A stretch of 64,000 nt of DNA, from contig NZ_BAXA01000005.1 of the NCBI RefSeq assembly GCF_000698125.1, forward strand, positions 183,991 through 247,990, given 5' to 3'. Below, one piece after another: positions 54,767-64,000 of this stretch. Made by a program: the position numbers and the translations under genes. The notes under the pieces are model-generated. The model was not told the DNA's origin. It did not search any database and saw nothing but the letters and a program-made list of their open reading frames with translations. The DNA is from Geomicrobium sp. JCM 19038 (GTDB lineage: Bacteria > Bacillota > Bacilli > Bacillales > Marinococcaceae). The number at the start of each line of letters is the position of its first letter. Within the stretch, counting starts at the first letter, position 1.

Positions 54767-56878
54767 ATGACTAGAACAGAAGCAATAGAACGTTTACTGC
54801 ATCCGAAATCAGTAGCGATCGTCGGTGTATCGAAAGATTTCTCATCGATTAGTGGGAAACCACTAAAAAACTTACTTGAACATCACTATTCTGGTGACAT
54901 TTATCCTGTTAATCCAAAATACGATTCAATTGGAGGGCTTACGTGTTATGATTCCGTGCTAGAGATTCCAGGTGAGGTCGATGTTGCATTGCTCGCAGTC
55001 TCTGCATTGCGAATTTTATCCATTCTAGATGAATGTGAACAAAAGGGAATCCGTTCATTGATTTTATTCGGATCGGGTTTTGCTGAAGTTGGTGAAGAGG
55101 GAAAGGCACTACAAGAGAAGGTCGAGCAGAAGGCGAAACAAGCCAATCTTTCACTACTCGGACCCAATTGCTTAGGGCTATTGAATGTAAAAGACTCCTT
55201 GCCACTCGGTTTTGCGACTTCATTTGAAACAGAAAAGGGCTTTATATCAGGCAACGTCGGATTTGCGTCACAAAGCGGGGCGCTTGGATTCTCGCTGTTT
55301 GGCATCGCCCAAGAGCAAGGCATCGGGTTCTCCTACATCATTAATACAGGCAATCAAATGGACATTAATACGATCGATATTATGGACTATTTACTCGATG
55401 ACAGTGATACAAACGTCGTTGCTGGCTACTTGGAAAGCATTCCAAATGGAGAAGCGTTCATTACACTTGCTAAGAAAGCAAAAGAAAAACAGAAGCCTTT
55501 GCTTATTATGAAAGCTGGTCGCTCAGAAATTGGGCAAGAAGCTGCAATGTCACATACTGCTTCCATGACAGGGTCCGATGAAATGTTCCAAACCATTGCA
55601 AAGCAATATGGTGTTGTCATTGCAAACGATGTGGATGACTTAGTAGATCTAATGAAAATCTTTTCTCGAGCAAAACAAATGCACGGCAAGCGAGTGGCGA
55701 CCATTTCAAACTCTGGAGCAGCAGGCATTACGATGGCAGATTACAGTGAGCAACTTGGGCTGGATCTTGTCCGATTAGAGGAAAGTACGTTAAAGCAAAT
55801 CTCATCCATCATTCCAAGTTACGGATCTGCAGTTAATCCGATTGATGTGACCGCCCAAGCGTTAAAAGAGCAACACATTATCGCGGATACTCTGGATGTG
55901 TTAGCGAACGCAAGCGAAGTGGATGCCATCGTCGTACAGACGACATTTGGTGGCGAACTCGGTAAAAAAGTGTGCGAGCGAATTGTAGAGATTGATCAGC
56001 AAACAGAAAAGCCAATCGTCGTAACTGTAACCGGTTCTGAAGAGCTTACAGGAGCAGGGCGGAAGGCGCTAGAAGATGCTAATGTCCCTGTATACGTTAC
56101 GTCGTACAAAACAATGTATGCCGTAGAAAAACTCTCCACGTTTACGACGACGACACTTGAAGACATTGACGTTCAACCTTCATTTAAAGTCAATGCTAGC
56201 GAAGCGATTTGGACAGAAGTCATCGCCAAACAAACAGTTAAAGATCTCGGCATTGAAGTGCCTAAAGGCATTTTAGTCACTGGGCAAGAACAATTAACCA
56301 ACGTATCGAATGAACTGGCCTATCCAGTCGTCGCGAAAGTTATTTCTGATGATATTTTGCACAAATCGGATGTTGGTGGCGTAGAACTCGGAATTGAGAA
56401 CAGTGCGCAACTACGTGAAAGTTATGAGCATATCGTCCAAAGTGTTTCGAAGCACCGTCCAACAGCTACAGTTGATGGCATTCTCGTAGAAGAAATGATG
56501 CAAGAGAAGTCAGTGGAAATGTTCATTGGAATTCAACACGATGTTGATTTTGGACCATTTATCGTCTGTGGTCTTGGTGGTATTTACATTGAAGTGTTCA
56601 AAGACTATTCGATGCGTCATGCACCGGTTTCTAAACGTAGTGCTTATCAGATGATTGACGAATTAAAATCGGCCGCAATCCTAAAAGGTGTACGTGGTCA
56701 TCGTGGATATGATGTCGATGCGTTAACAGATGCGATTGTTAATCTTTCGCAATTTGCAGCTGCAAATCAAGATCGTATTCAAGAGATGGATCTTAATCCA
56801 GTCTTCGTTCGTGAACAAGGCTTGCAAGCGTTAGATGCGATTATCGTTTGGAGAGAGGCCGATCGTGTCCATTCATAA
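54767..56878 (+). CDS. ADP-forming acyl-CoA synthetase (acetate-CoA ligase family)
   Basis: 703 residues, AGGAGG before the ATG. Order: CoA-binding Rossmann domain (about 1-135, VAIVGVSKDFSSISGKPLKNL), succinyl-CoA-ligase-like domains (about 140-460) with phospho-His in GQEAAMSHTASMTGSDE, and ATP-grasp domain (about 480-700, HKSDVGGVELGI and KSVEMFIGIQHD). Alpha and beta parts are fused. It would turn the imported acid into its CoA ester, gaining or spending ATP. Eleven bases after the permease. Confidence 0.9.
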   Translation: MTRTEAIERLLHPKSVAIVGVSKDFSSISGKPLKNLLEHHYSGDIYPVNPKYDSIGGLTCYDSVLEIPGEVDVALLAVSALRILSILDECEQKGIRSLILFGSGFAEVGEEGKALQEKVEQKAKQANLSLLGPNCLGLLNVKDSLPLGFATSFETEKGFISGNVGFASQSGALGFSLFGIAQEQGIGFSYIINTGNQMDINTIDIMDYLLDDSDTNVVAGYLESIPNGEAFITLAKKAKEKQKPLLIMKAGRSEIGQEAAMSHTASMTGSDEMFQTIAKQYGVVIANDVDDLVDLMKIFSRAKQMHGKRVATISNSGAAGITMADYSEQLGLDLVRLEESTLKQISSIIPSYGSAVNPIDVTAQALKEQHIIADTLDVLANASEVDAIVVQTTFGGELGKKVCERIVEIDQQTEKPIVVTVTGSEELTGAGRKALEDANVPVYVTSYKTMYAVEKLSTFTTTTLEDIDVQPSFKVNASEAIWTEVIAKQTVKDLGIEVPKGILVTGQEQLTNVSNELAYPVVAKVISDDILHKSDVGGVELGIENSAQLRESYEHIVQSVSKHRPTATVDGILVEEMMQEKSVEMFIGIQHDVDFGPFIVCGLGGIYIEVFKDYSMRHAPVSKRSAYQMIDELKSAAILKGVRGHRGYDVDALTDAIVNLSQFAAANQDRIQEMDLNPVFVREQGLQALDAIIVWREADRVHS

Positions 56879-56896
56879 TAAGGAGGTACGTGTACG

Positions 56897-58667
56897 ATGA
56901 ACCCGTCTACTCAATTACCTGATACATCAGGAATTAATTATTATGAAGCAGATCAGAATTTGCCATTTCTATTACGTCAATATGTTGATTCATCGTCTTT
57001 TGAACAACTAGAGCCTCTCTTACAACAATTAGGTCAGGTTGCAAGTGAAGAAATTGATCCATTAGCATCCATTGCTGACAAACATCCACCTGTTCTTCAA
57101 ACGTACGACCGAAGAGGAGAGCATGTGAATGAAGTAAGTTATCATCGCGTACCGTGAACTGGAACGTATCGGCTATAGCCAATTTGGGATGTCAGCGATG
57201 ACCCATCGAGCAGGCGTGATGGGGTGGAATCAACCATTCAAGAAAATCGAGAAATATGCGCTCTGGTCGCTGTTTGCCCAAGGAGAGTTTGGCCTGTGTT
57301 GTCCGATGAGTATGACCGATGCGGCGGCGACGGTGCTTACCAACTATGCAAGTAAAGAAATGAAAGAAAAGTATGTTCCTAAACTTACGAGTACGTCGAT
57401 GGATGACCTGTTCACTGCAGGTCAGTTCATGACTGAAAAGCATGGTGGTTCAGACGTAGGCGAGAATACGGTAAGTGCGAAGTTGAACGGAGGTCACTAT
57501 GAAATCTATGGAGACAAGTGGTTTTGTTCAAATGTTTCCGGAGACATCGCACTCGTACTCGCACGTCCAGAAGGCGCATCACGAGGATCAAAAGGGCTGG
57601 CGATGTTCCTCGTCCCTAAATATTTGGATGACGGCACTCATAATCACTACACAATTTTAAGGTTAAAAGATAAATTAGGCACAAAAGACATGGCGAGTGG
57701 TGAAGTAAACTTCCACGGAGCGATCGGTTATGTCGTCGGAAGTATCGAAAACGGCTTCAAACAGATGATGTCGATGGTGAACGCATCGCGATTGTCCAAT
57801 GCGGTTCGGTCTACGGGCATCATGAGAAGAAGTTTCCTTGAGGCGATCGAAACCGCCAAAGAACGAGAAGCGTTTGGAGGCAAGCTCATCGACTTACCGA
57901 TGATGCAAGAGAACCTCGTGGAAATGCAACTTGATGTGGAAGCTGCACAAGCGATGATTTTATACACCGCTCATCAATTCGATGAAAACGACCAAAATGT
58001 CAAGGGTGCAAACGAGATGATGCGCATTCTCACACCAATTCTTAAAGGGTACATTTGTAAGCGGGCTCGCTACGTGAGCGCTGAGGCGATGGAAGTTCGA
58101 GGTGGGAATGGCTATATTGAAGAATGGGTCAATCCACGACTCGTTCGTGATGCTCATTTAGGATCGATTTGGGAAGGAACGACGAATATCGTCGCTTTAG
58201 ATGTAATCAGGGCAATGCGTAAAGAACAAGCGGGTGAGGTTCTTTTATCGAGACTTCGTCAAACAGTAACGTCCCTTCCTGAGAGTAGTGAGCTATTCAC
58301 AATGGCGCAAAGTGCTGTGGATGCACAGATTACACACGTCGAATCGGTAATGAAAGATGTGGTGAAATCAACAGACAGAGAAGTCGATGCATTTGCTCGC
58401 CATTTTCTTGAGTTGTTGTACCACACGACTGTACTCGTTCGGTTACTAGAAGAAGCAGCTGTTGAAGTAAAGGAAAGCAAATCATACCGAAAATTGTATG
58501 TGTTCTTCCAATATTATCGAAGGTACGTCTCTCGTGAGCCGCGATCCATTCAAGATGCACACAGTACAACAACGGTGAGTAAGCAGATGCTTTTATGGCA
58601 GCCGATTCATTTTGAAGATGTTGAAGAGTATGGTCGATACGTCTTAAAGCAAGCTGTTACGATGTGA
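56897..58667 (+). pseudogene. Acyl-CoA dehydrogenase, AidB-like, one frameshift
   Basis: About 590 residues, AAGGAGG before the ATG. FAD/substrate motifs FTAGQFMTEKHGGSDVGENT and IYGDKWFCSNVSGDIALVLA, and later MEVRGGNGYIEEW, fit the AidB-like branch. The N-terminal 87 codons end early at 57157; changing the frame near 57142 continues AYRELERIGYSQFGMSAMTH. The likely partner of the acyl-CoA synthetase in oxidation of the imported acid. Confidence 0.88.
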
Positions 58668-58698
58668 AAAAACGAGGAGAGGTACTCCTCGTTTTTTT
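58667..58698. terminator. Bidirectional terminator
   Basis: AAAACGAGGAG/CTCCTCGTTTT stem with T runs on both strands, between the TRAP/acyl-CoA unit and the convergent carboxypeptidase gene. Confidence 0.88.
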
Positions 58699-58701
58699 GG
58701 A

Positions 58702-60558
58702 TCAAAGTTGTTGACGTTTTCGAGTTCTTTTGAAGAGGAAGGCGGTAATACTTGCGAGTGCGACACCAATTGAACCGATGAGAACAACGAGGCTAATAGG
58801 TGAAGCTTCTTCAGGTTGTGTGCTCGTTTCATCTGAAATTGGGCTCGCATCTAGACGATCGTTTTCCATATAGCGATAGACTGGGATTTCATCACCTTGA
58901 TTAACTGGGATGAAATTATACGTAACGTAGCTGTCTTCAGATTCAGGTTCCAACGCTAACGCTATGACAGTTGCTGCGGTTTGATCCATTTCAAAGACGA
59001 GGCTACCAGCCGGAAAGATTCGCGTGGCCGTTTCTATTTCAGTTTCAACGTGATTCGTAATGTGACCTTCTTGTACTTGTTCTCCGATCGTTTGCTCGAC
59101 TACCTCATACCGCTCAACAGCTAATTCAACTGGTTCATTAAGTGCTTTTACTTCAACGCCATGTATGCGTAATTTATCAGCGATATGCTGGTGAGAAGGT
59201 GGCAAAAGGTATGCTCTAGGACGGACTCTTTCTAATGTCGGTAAAGCCTCTGTTGCACTTAAATAAGTCGTTGGTACTTCTACAACATCCCCCGTTTCGA
59301 TGTCCAATATTTCCAATGGACGATCTAGTTCCGTTGCCTCACTACGAATGATAATTGTGTCAGAAGGATCAACAGTCTTTCCGTTTTCAACCAATTGCTC
59401 ACGTGCATCGTGTATCATGGAGGATATATCGTCAGAATGCTCTGCAGTCGTTTGCAAAAAGCTTTCAATGGTCAAGTAATGAGAGTGAACGCGTCTTGCG
59501 AAACTTTCACGTCCAAAGCGATCTCCGCGTCCTTCTAATAAAAACGTAAAGCTTGGAAGTAAAGCGGCTATTTCTTTTTCAAAACGAGGTGAACCATTAC
59601 CCTCCGAGACAGTGATTGTTTCTGTGTCAGGGTCATAGTCTTCAGGAAAAGATACGTACGTATCGGTTGAATAACCAGCATCTTCTAATTGGTCAAACGC
59701 GTTTTGGATTAAAAGGTCATCAGCCATTTGACGAATCTCTTCGGGTACATTAAGGTTATAGCCTTTAGCGAGTAAGATGTCGTGGTACGGACCGCCGCCT
59801 TCATTGCCAAATTCTTTAAAAGCATCCCAGTTTCGGTGTCCATATTCATGTGAGGTTAGGACAACTTCTGGCTTGAATCGTTGCAACGCTTTGTTCATTG
59901 CTTTAGTTTCAGGAAGGTCTAACTTCATATGATCACGGTTAATCCAAGGACCCCTCGCACTTCCAAATTGGAAGTAATGCGAACCATCAGGATTTACACG
60001 GGGAATAATGATGACGTTGATGTTAGCTAACAATTCGTCACCGATCTCTTCTAGAGCAAGTTTTTGAGCGGCAACTAAGGCAGCTTCACCGGCGCCGGGC
60101 TCACTACCGTGGACTTGGGCTTCCAGCCAAACGGTAGGTTTATTCTTCGTTTCATCAATCGCCCCTCCATCTTCGGTGAAAATAAGTAAAGGAATCTCTC
60201 GGTTTTCTTGTGAAAAACCGATGTTCTCTATTTGGAGGCGATCACTTTCTGTATCTAGTTCATGAAGGAAGCTCATCATTTCTTCAGTTGTCGTAAAGTT
60301 TTCTTTATCAGGTGCAAAACCAGGTGTAGTGAATGCAACATCTGGGTCGGGGTAGAGCGATTTAATATGATCAGGTTGCTCCATACTTTGTCCGAAGTAA
60401 GGCTGATAAGAAAAGGGAATTGTTGCATCAGGCTTTTGACCCGCAGCAGGGGGAGTTTCTGCAGGTGAGAGACCGTCACTTGAACTAGTTGCTTGAACCG
60501 GTGTTGTCATTAAAAGTAAACCTCCAATCAAGATTGAATAGTTCTTTAATTTAGACAT
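58702..60558 (-). CDS. Secreted M14 family zinc carboxypeptidase
   Basis: 618 residues, GAAAGGG upstream of the ATG. Signal peptide (1-23, ending VQATS), peptidase domain (about 80-380) with the zinc ligands in EAQVHGSEPGAGE and TSHEYGHRNW and the catalytic Glu in FLLEGRGDR, a beta-rich region, and a C-terminal helix with a RTRKRQQL tail (about 585-618). The tail is a membrane anchor without LPxTG, so the enzyme should face outward. Cuts peptides or peptidoglycan stem peptides. Confidence 0.88.
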   Translation of the reverse strand: MSKLKNYSILIGGLLLMTTPVQATSSSDGLSPAETPPAAGQKPDATIPFSYQPYFGQSMEQPDHIKSLYPDPDVAFTTPGFAPDKENFTTTEEMMSFLHELDTESDRLQIENIGFSQENREIPLLIFTEDGGAIDETKNKPTVWLEAQVHGSEPGAGEAALVAAQKLALEEIGDELLANINVIIIPRVNPDGSHYFQFGSARGPWINRDHMKLDLPETKAMNKALQRFKPEVVLTSHEYGHRNWDAFKEFGNEGGGPYHDILLAKGYNLNVPEEIRQMADDLLIQNAFDQLEDAGYSTDTYVSFPEDYDPDTETITVSEGNGSPRFEKEIAALLPSFTFLLEGRGDRFGRESFARRVHSHYLTIESFLQTTAEHSDDISSMIHDAREQLVENGKTVDPSDTIIIRSEATELDRPLEILDIETGDVVEVPTTYLSATEALPTLERVRPRAYLLPPSHQHIADKLRIHGVEVKALNEPVELAVERYEVVEQTIGEQVQEGHITNHVETEIETATRIFPAGSLVFEMDQTAATVIALALEPESEDSYVTYNFIPVNQGDEIPVYRYMENDRLDASPISDETSTQPEEASPISLVVLIGSIGVALASITAFLFKRTRKRQQL

Positions 60559-60766
60559 TTTACCATACCCTTTCTAGTTTGTTCAGAGAGATGCACGAAA
60601 AGTGATTTCTCGCTAATCGTATTGACGTAGTAAGGGTTCCATGTTGATTTCGTGCGTTATTGAGGAAAAACTAGAAGTAAAGACTAGTCAATGTAGGTAT
60701 TTATTTCATATTTTCATAACGATGTTCTTAAACCGCGCAGTCAAAATAGTCGGAAGGGTGTTTGAG

Positions 60767-61801
60767 ATGCTAACCAAACCAAAAAAGCTACAACGTGGAG
60801 ATAAGGTAGCAACAATTAGTCCGTCTTTTGGCGGAGCAGGTGAACCTGATCTACACTGGCGTTACAAGCAAGGTGTGGAGCGTTTAGAATCGGTGTTTGG
60901 TCTAGTAGTGGTTCCAATGCCGAACAGTTTAAAACGAGCAGACTACTTGTATGATCATCCCGAAGCACGTGCAGCCGATCTAATGTGTGCATTTAAAGAT
61001 CCAAGCATAAAAGCAGTGATTGCCAACATCGGTGGAGATGATAGCATTCGTTTACTGCCATATATTGATTTCGAAGTGATCAGGGACAACCCAAAGATTA
61101 TCCTTGGTTATTCTGATGTCACGATCAGTCACCTATTTTGTCATAAAGCAGGTCTTTCTTCGTTTTACGGTCCTGCTGTTTTAACGGACTTTGCAGAGAA
61201 CGTGGAAATGTTCCCATATACTGTTGAGATGATCAAGCGGACATTGTTTTCGAGCGAAGTAATTGGAGAAGTAAAGCCTGCCACAGAGTGGACGAGTGAG
61301 TATTTGCCGTGGGAAGAGGGAGAGACGAAGCATCAACGTCGTTCGACTCAAGTAAACGATGGAATTGAAGTTCTACAAGGAGATGGGGTCGTCAGTGGCC
61401 GCCTCTTTGGTGGGAGCATAGAGGCTCTAGAACATGCGAAAGGAACAATTTTATGGCCGGATGAGGAGTATTGGAATGATCGCATCTTATTCTTTGAAAC
61501 TTCTGAGGAAAAGCCAGAACCAAGGCTGATTAGAAGTTGGCTTAGAAACTATGCCGCGCAAGGCATTCTACATAGAATAAACGGGATCATCTTTGGGAAA
61601 CCACAAGATGAAGCGTATTATGAAGAGTACAAAGAAGCCATTACGAGTGTAATGAAAGAACAACGGCTAGACACACTGCCTATATTATTTAATTTGAACT
61701 TTGGTCACACCGAACCTAAGTTTTTATTGCCATACGGTGCACTTGCTGAAATCAACACGAAGAACAAGAGCTTCTCCATTTTGGAAGGTGGCGTACAGTA
61801 G
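60767..61801 (+). CDS. S66 family LD-carboxypeptidase / MccF-like peptidase
   Basis: 344 residues from ATG 60767 with GGAAGGGTG; the frame runs back to 60641 without a site. Nucleophile Ser in ILGYSDVTISH, N-terminal GDKVATISPSFGG and C-terminal INGIIFGKP with the later NFGHTEP, which carries the His of the triad. S66 enzymes trim the terminal D-Ala of muropeptides or cleave microcin C7-type toxins. Confidence 0.9.
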   Translation: MLTKPKKLQRGDKVATISPSFGGAGEPDLHWRYKQGVERLESVFGLVVVPMPNSLKRADYLYDHPEARAADLMCAFKDPSIKAVIANIGGDDSIRLLPYIDFEVIRDNPKIILGYSDVTISHLFCHKAGLSSFYGPAVLTDFAENVEMFPYTVEMIKRTLFSSEVIGEVKPATEWTSEYLPWEEGETKHQRRSTQVNDGIEVLQGDGVVSGRLFGGSIEALEHAKGTILWPDEEYWNDRILFFETSEEKPEPRLIRSWLRNYAAQGILHRINGIIFGKPQDEAYYEEYKEAITSVMKEQRLDTLPILFNLNFGHTEPKFLLPYGALAEINTKNKSFSILEGGVQ

Positions 61802-61884
61802 TAGAGAAAGGAGAGCAGGTTTCCTTCCTTTTTTTTATTTTCAAAAAGTTCTTGCGATTACTTGTGGATTTCTGTATCTTTATA

Positions 61885-61904
61885 TTGACTGACTAATCAA
61901 TCAA
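61885..61904. promoter_or_regulatory. Putative TetR operator
   Basis: TTGACTGACTAATCAATCAA is a 20-bp palindrome with 8 of 10 pairs matching, 19 bases upstream of the TetR start. It fits autoregulation. Confidence 0.6.
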
Positions 61905-61922
61905 AAATATAGAGGTGTGCAC

Positions 61923-62531
61923 ATGCCAAGGGATGAACATCAAAACCGTGAGATTAGAGATGCAAGGCGAGATCAATTGCTAGAAGCAGCGAGCATTATT
62001 TTTGCAAGAAGAGGAATGGCAGGTACAAAGATTAGTGACGTAGCCAAAGAAGCAAAGCTAAGTCACGGTCTCGTTTACCATTATTTCAATTCTAAAGAAC
62101 AGTTATTTTATGAGCTCGTGAAGAAAGCAAGTGAAAGGTCAATGGTAAGTCTAACAAAGGCCATGGAGGTAGAGGGCACACCATTAGATCAATTAACTCT
62201 AATGACAGAAGAAATCTTACGTTCCATTGAGCATGGTAATGAGTTGCATCTGTTTGTAATTATGATTCAAGCGAGCACATCGGATGCAGTACCTGAACAA
62301 GTGACGAGTCTATTAAGCGACGTCAACCATTCACCTGTTAAAGCCATCCTTCCTATGTTGATCGCTGGTCAAGAACGAGGAGAGATCGTTCAGGATGATC
62401 CGGTTCAACTAGCGGTTGCTTATTATGCAATGATTCAAGGCTTGGCTATTAATAAGATTCAGTGGAAGGAATGTCCAATTCCAAAAGCATCCATGGTTCT
62501 TCGGTTGTTCACGAGTAAGGGTGGGAAGTAA
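61923..62531 (+). CDS. TetR/AcrR family transcriptional regulator
   Basis: 202 residues from ATG 61923 with AGAGGTG. N-terminal HTH domain AASIIFARRGMAGTKISDVA and GLVYHYFNSKEQLFYELVKKA; all-helical ligand-binding domain after it. Followed three bases later by a CPBP protease gene, which it probably controls along with itself. Confidence 0.92.
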   Translation: MPRDEHQNREIRDARRDQLLEAASIIFARRGMAGTKISDVAKEAKLSHGLVYHYFNSKEQLFYELVKKASERSMVSLTKAMEVEGTPLDQLTLMTEEILRSIEHGNELHLFVIMIQASTSDAVPEQVTSLLSDVNHSPVKAILPMLIAGQERGEIVQDDPVQLAVAYYAMIQGLAINKIQWKECPIPKASMVLRLFTSKGGK

Positions 62532-62534
62532 GTA

Positions 62535-63187
62535 ATGACAACAACGACGAGCCATATGAGAACCACGTGGATTCTATTATCTCCAGTTATCATTATTGCT
62601 ATAGGATTTATTGTAGCGACTGTTTTCTCTTCTATTATTGCCGAGTGGGCATGGTTGCCTCTCGCACTTGTGTATTGGTCATTACTTGGTGGTTGCATCT
62701 ATCTTTTTAAGGGAAAAAAACGAGTGAAAGCATGGATCGGGAAATCTAGACCATCGAAAGGAATCGTAAGTCTAGGCTGGGTTGTAGGCTTGTTTCCGTT
62801 CACTGTTTTACTCATGAATCTTCACTTATTAACAGATCCATGGATCATTGCTTTATGGCTGTTATTCGCATGGTTAATCCCTTTTTCGAGGAACTATATT
62901 GGAGAGGGTTATTGTTGGATGCAGCAATGACGAGGTTTCCGAAGTGGATCAGTATCGCGTATTCAACCATGTTCTTTGTTCTTAGTCATCCACTCATGTG
63001 GGGTGTGTTCTCAATTGCGAACCAACATATCCATGTGTTGCTTTATCTCCCAATACTAGGTGTCGTATGGGCACTCATCTACATAAAAACTGGAAGCTTA
63101 CGCTTTGCCATCGCTTCGCATGCACTTGTAAACATCGGTATCATGACCGTCCCCGTATTCTTGAACCTTTACATACCACCAGTTTGA
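62535..63187 (+). pseudogene. CPBP family intramembrane protease, one frameshift
   Basis: About 218 residues. N-terminal helices in one frame to 62930; the active-site part continues in another: NPFFEELYWRGLLLDA (EExxxR motif), FVLSHPLMWGV and ASHALVNIGIM. One added A in TTAATCCC near 62879 gives AWLNPFFEELYWRG. Co-transcribed with the TetR regulator. Immunity or surface-peptide processing is a guess. Confidence 0.82.
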
Positions 63188-63284
63188 TGAGTACTTTGAT
63201 GCGAAAAGTTAGAATCAAAAACAAGAGAACCATCCAAGAAAAATCTTGAATGGTTCTCGATACAATTATCTCGTTTATAGTTGT

Positions 63285-64000
63285 CTACGGAAGGCCAGGT
63301 ACATCCAAACCAATGACCTGTAGGGTGGCATCCGTTGTTCCTGCTTCTAGTGTAATTGTTGTACCATCTGGACCAACGGCGGCTAATTGCAAGTTATCTC
63401 CTGCAGCAAGATCGATTAGAACTTCATTATTATAATCAGTGTACGAACCAGTCAAATTACGATTTAGTGCTGACGGTTCAATAGGAACACCATTTAACAG
63501 TACTCTCGTCGAAATAACTCTTGATGTGAGCAATAAAAGAGAATAGGAAACTCTGTAACGACCCGCTGTAAGAACGGTAAAACCATCATTATCTGCAATA
63601 ATATTCGGGCTCGTTAATTGGAAGTCTGGAACAGAGATAATTGCCCCAGGCTCACCTTCAAGCGTTATGATTTGCCCAACGACTGAAGCACCGAAAGCTG
63701 ATTCAACTGTTGAACCACCACCACCAGGTCCAGTCGGCCCTTGAGGTCCTTCCGGACCTTCAATTCCTTGAGGCCCCTCTGGTCCTTCCGGTCCGTCCAA
63801 GCCTTGAGGTCCCTCCGGTCCTTCAATTCCTTGAGGTCCTTCTGGCCCTTCTGGTCCCTCCGGTCCTGTCGCCCCAGCCTCACCTGTTGCTCCAGCTGGC
63901 CCAGTAGCCCCGGTCCCTGGCGGTCCTGTCGCGCCAGTAGCGCCAATAGCCCCAGCCTCACCGGTAGCGCCGGTAGCCCCAGCGGCTCCAGTAGCGCCGG
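63285..64000 (-). CDS. Collagen-like exosporium-type glycoprotein (5' end outside window)
   Basis: The minus strand runs from the window edge as Gly-X-Y triplets and ends in a globular domain of about 140 residues (about 63705-63285) with [29 protein letters not shown] and [14 protein letters not shown], like the C-terminal domain of BclA-type proteins that trimerise into a jelly roll. The triplets are of two kinds: GAT/GEA/GAA types toward the N terminus and GPE/GPQ/GIE next to the domain. One triplet is interrupted (GPPGT-GAT). Probably a spore surface filament protein. Confidence 0.82.
   Translation of the reverse strand, partial: GATGAAGATGATGEAGAIGATGATGPPGTGATGPAGATGEAGATGPEGPEGPEGPQGIEGPEGPQGLDGPEGPEGPQGIEGPEGPQGPTGPGGGGSTVESAFGASVVGQIITLEGEPGAIISVPDFQLTSPNIIADNDGFTVLTAGRYRVSYSLLLLTSRVISTRVLLNGVPIEPSALNRNLTGSYTDYNNEVLIDLAAGDNLQLAAVGPDGTTITLEAGTTDATLQVIGLDVPGLP

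Noticed and set aside
63710..64000. Tandem repeats at the right edge as a possible CRISPR or minisatellite
   Set aside because: The period is nine bases and the frame encodes Gly-X-Y triplets; the repetition is due to the collagen-like protein.

Overview
The window is a low-GC Gram-positive chromosome segment, almost certainly from a spore-forming member of the Bacillaceae. The evidence is gene content and order known from Bacillus: sppA-yteJ, des-desK-desR, the antimicrobial-peptide module yxdJ-yxdK-yxdL-yxdM-yxeA, arsR-arsB-arsC, strong AGGAGG-type ribosome binding sites with many TTG/GTG starts, and at the right edge a collagen-like Gly-X-Y protein of the kind found on Bacillus exosporia. 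The genus cannot be fixed from sequence reading alone; alkaliphilic/halophilic bacilli are a reasonable guess. No rRNA, tRNA or CRISPR array was seen.

Layout. 1-5.5 kb: 3' part of sppA with yteJ, then small lipoproteins and membrane proteins of unknown role. 5.7-7.8 kb: a large cell-wall amidase with six SH3 domains. 8-11.6 kb: a PadR/HAAS-domain pair, an enoyl-CoA hydratase, a holin-like type I toxin candidate and an XRE/membrane-protein pair. 11.7-19.4 kb: accessory genes (GNAT, decayed IS110, a two-gene SMR efflux pair, a broken MFS transporter, a broken DinB gene, a Fur-box-preceded flavin reductase). 19.5-25.8 kb: arsRBC, SolA-type oxidase, DinB, GNAT, a PP2C-like protein and a P-loop kinase. 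26-29 kb: des-desKR membrane fluidity module. 29-40.4 kb: a patchwork of OYE reductase/MarR, two broken NUDIX genes, a 270-bp repeat on each side of an alpha/beta hydrolase, integrase and Lrp fragments, and an EcsB-like permease. 40.9-45.8 kb: the yxd module on the minus strand. 46-49 kb: a second DesK/DesR-type two-component system with two membrane proteins. 49-51.5 kb: ATC-hydrolase-like protein, CcdA, half of an EamA transporter. 51.6-58.7 kb: TAXI-type TRAP transporter followed by an ADP-forming acyl-CoA synthetase and an acyl-CoA dehydrogenase, probably one organic-acid uptake and breakdown operon. 58.7-64 kb: M14 carboxypeptidase, LD-carboxypeptidase, TetR/CPBP pair and the collagen-like gene.

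Two points dominate. First, the des promoter and the promoter of the second DesK/DesR-type operon share the same architecture base for base in spacing: a 14-bp ATGACA-N2-TGTCAT palindrome, a second TGACA element 23 bp further on, and a TACA(C/A)T -10 box 36 bp beyond that, inside a shared TTCGCTACA. This argues that one response regulator controls both. Second, more than a dozen otherwise well-conserved genes are split by single-base frameshifts, and nearly all can be repaired by adding one base, often to a homopolymer. That pattern looks more like assembly error than biology and should be settled before any pseudogene call is trusted.
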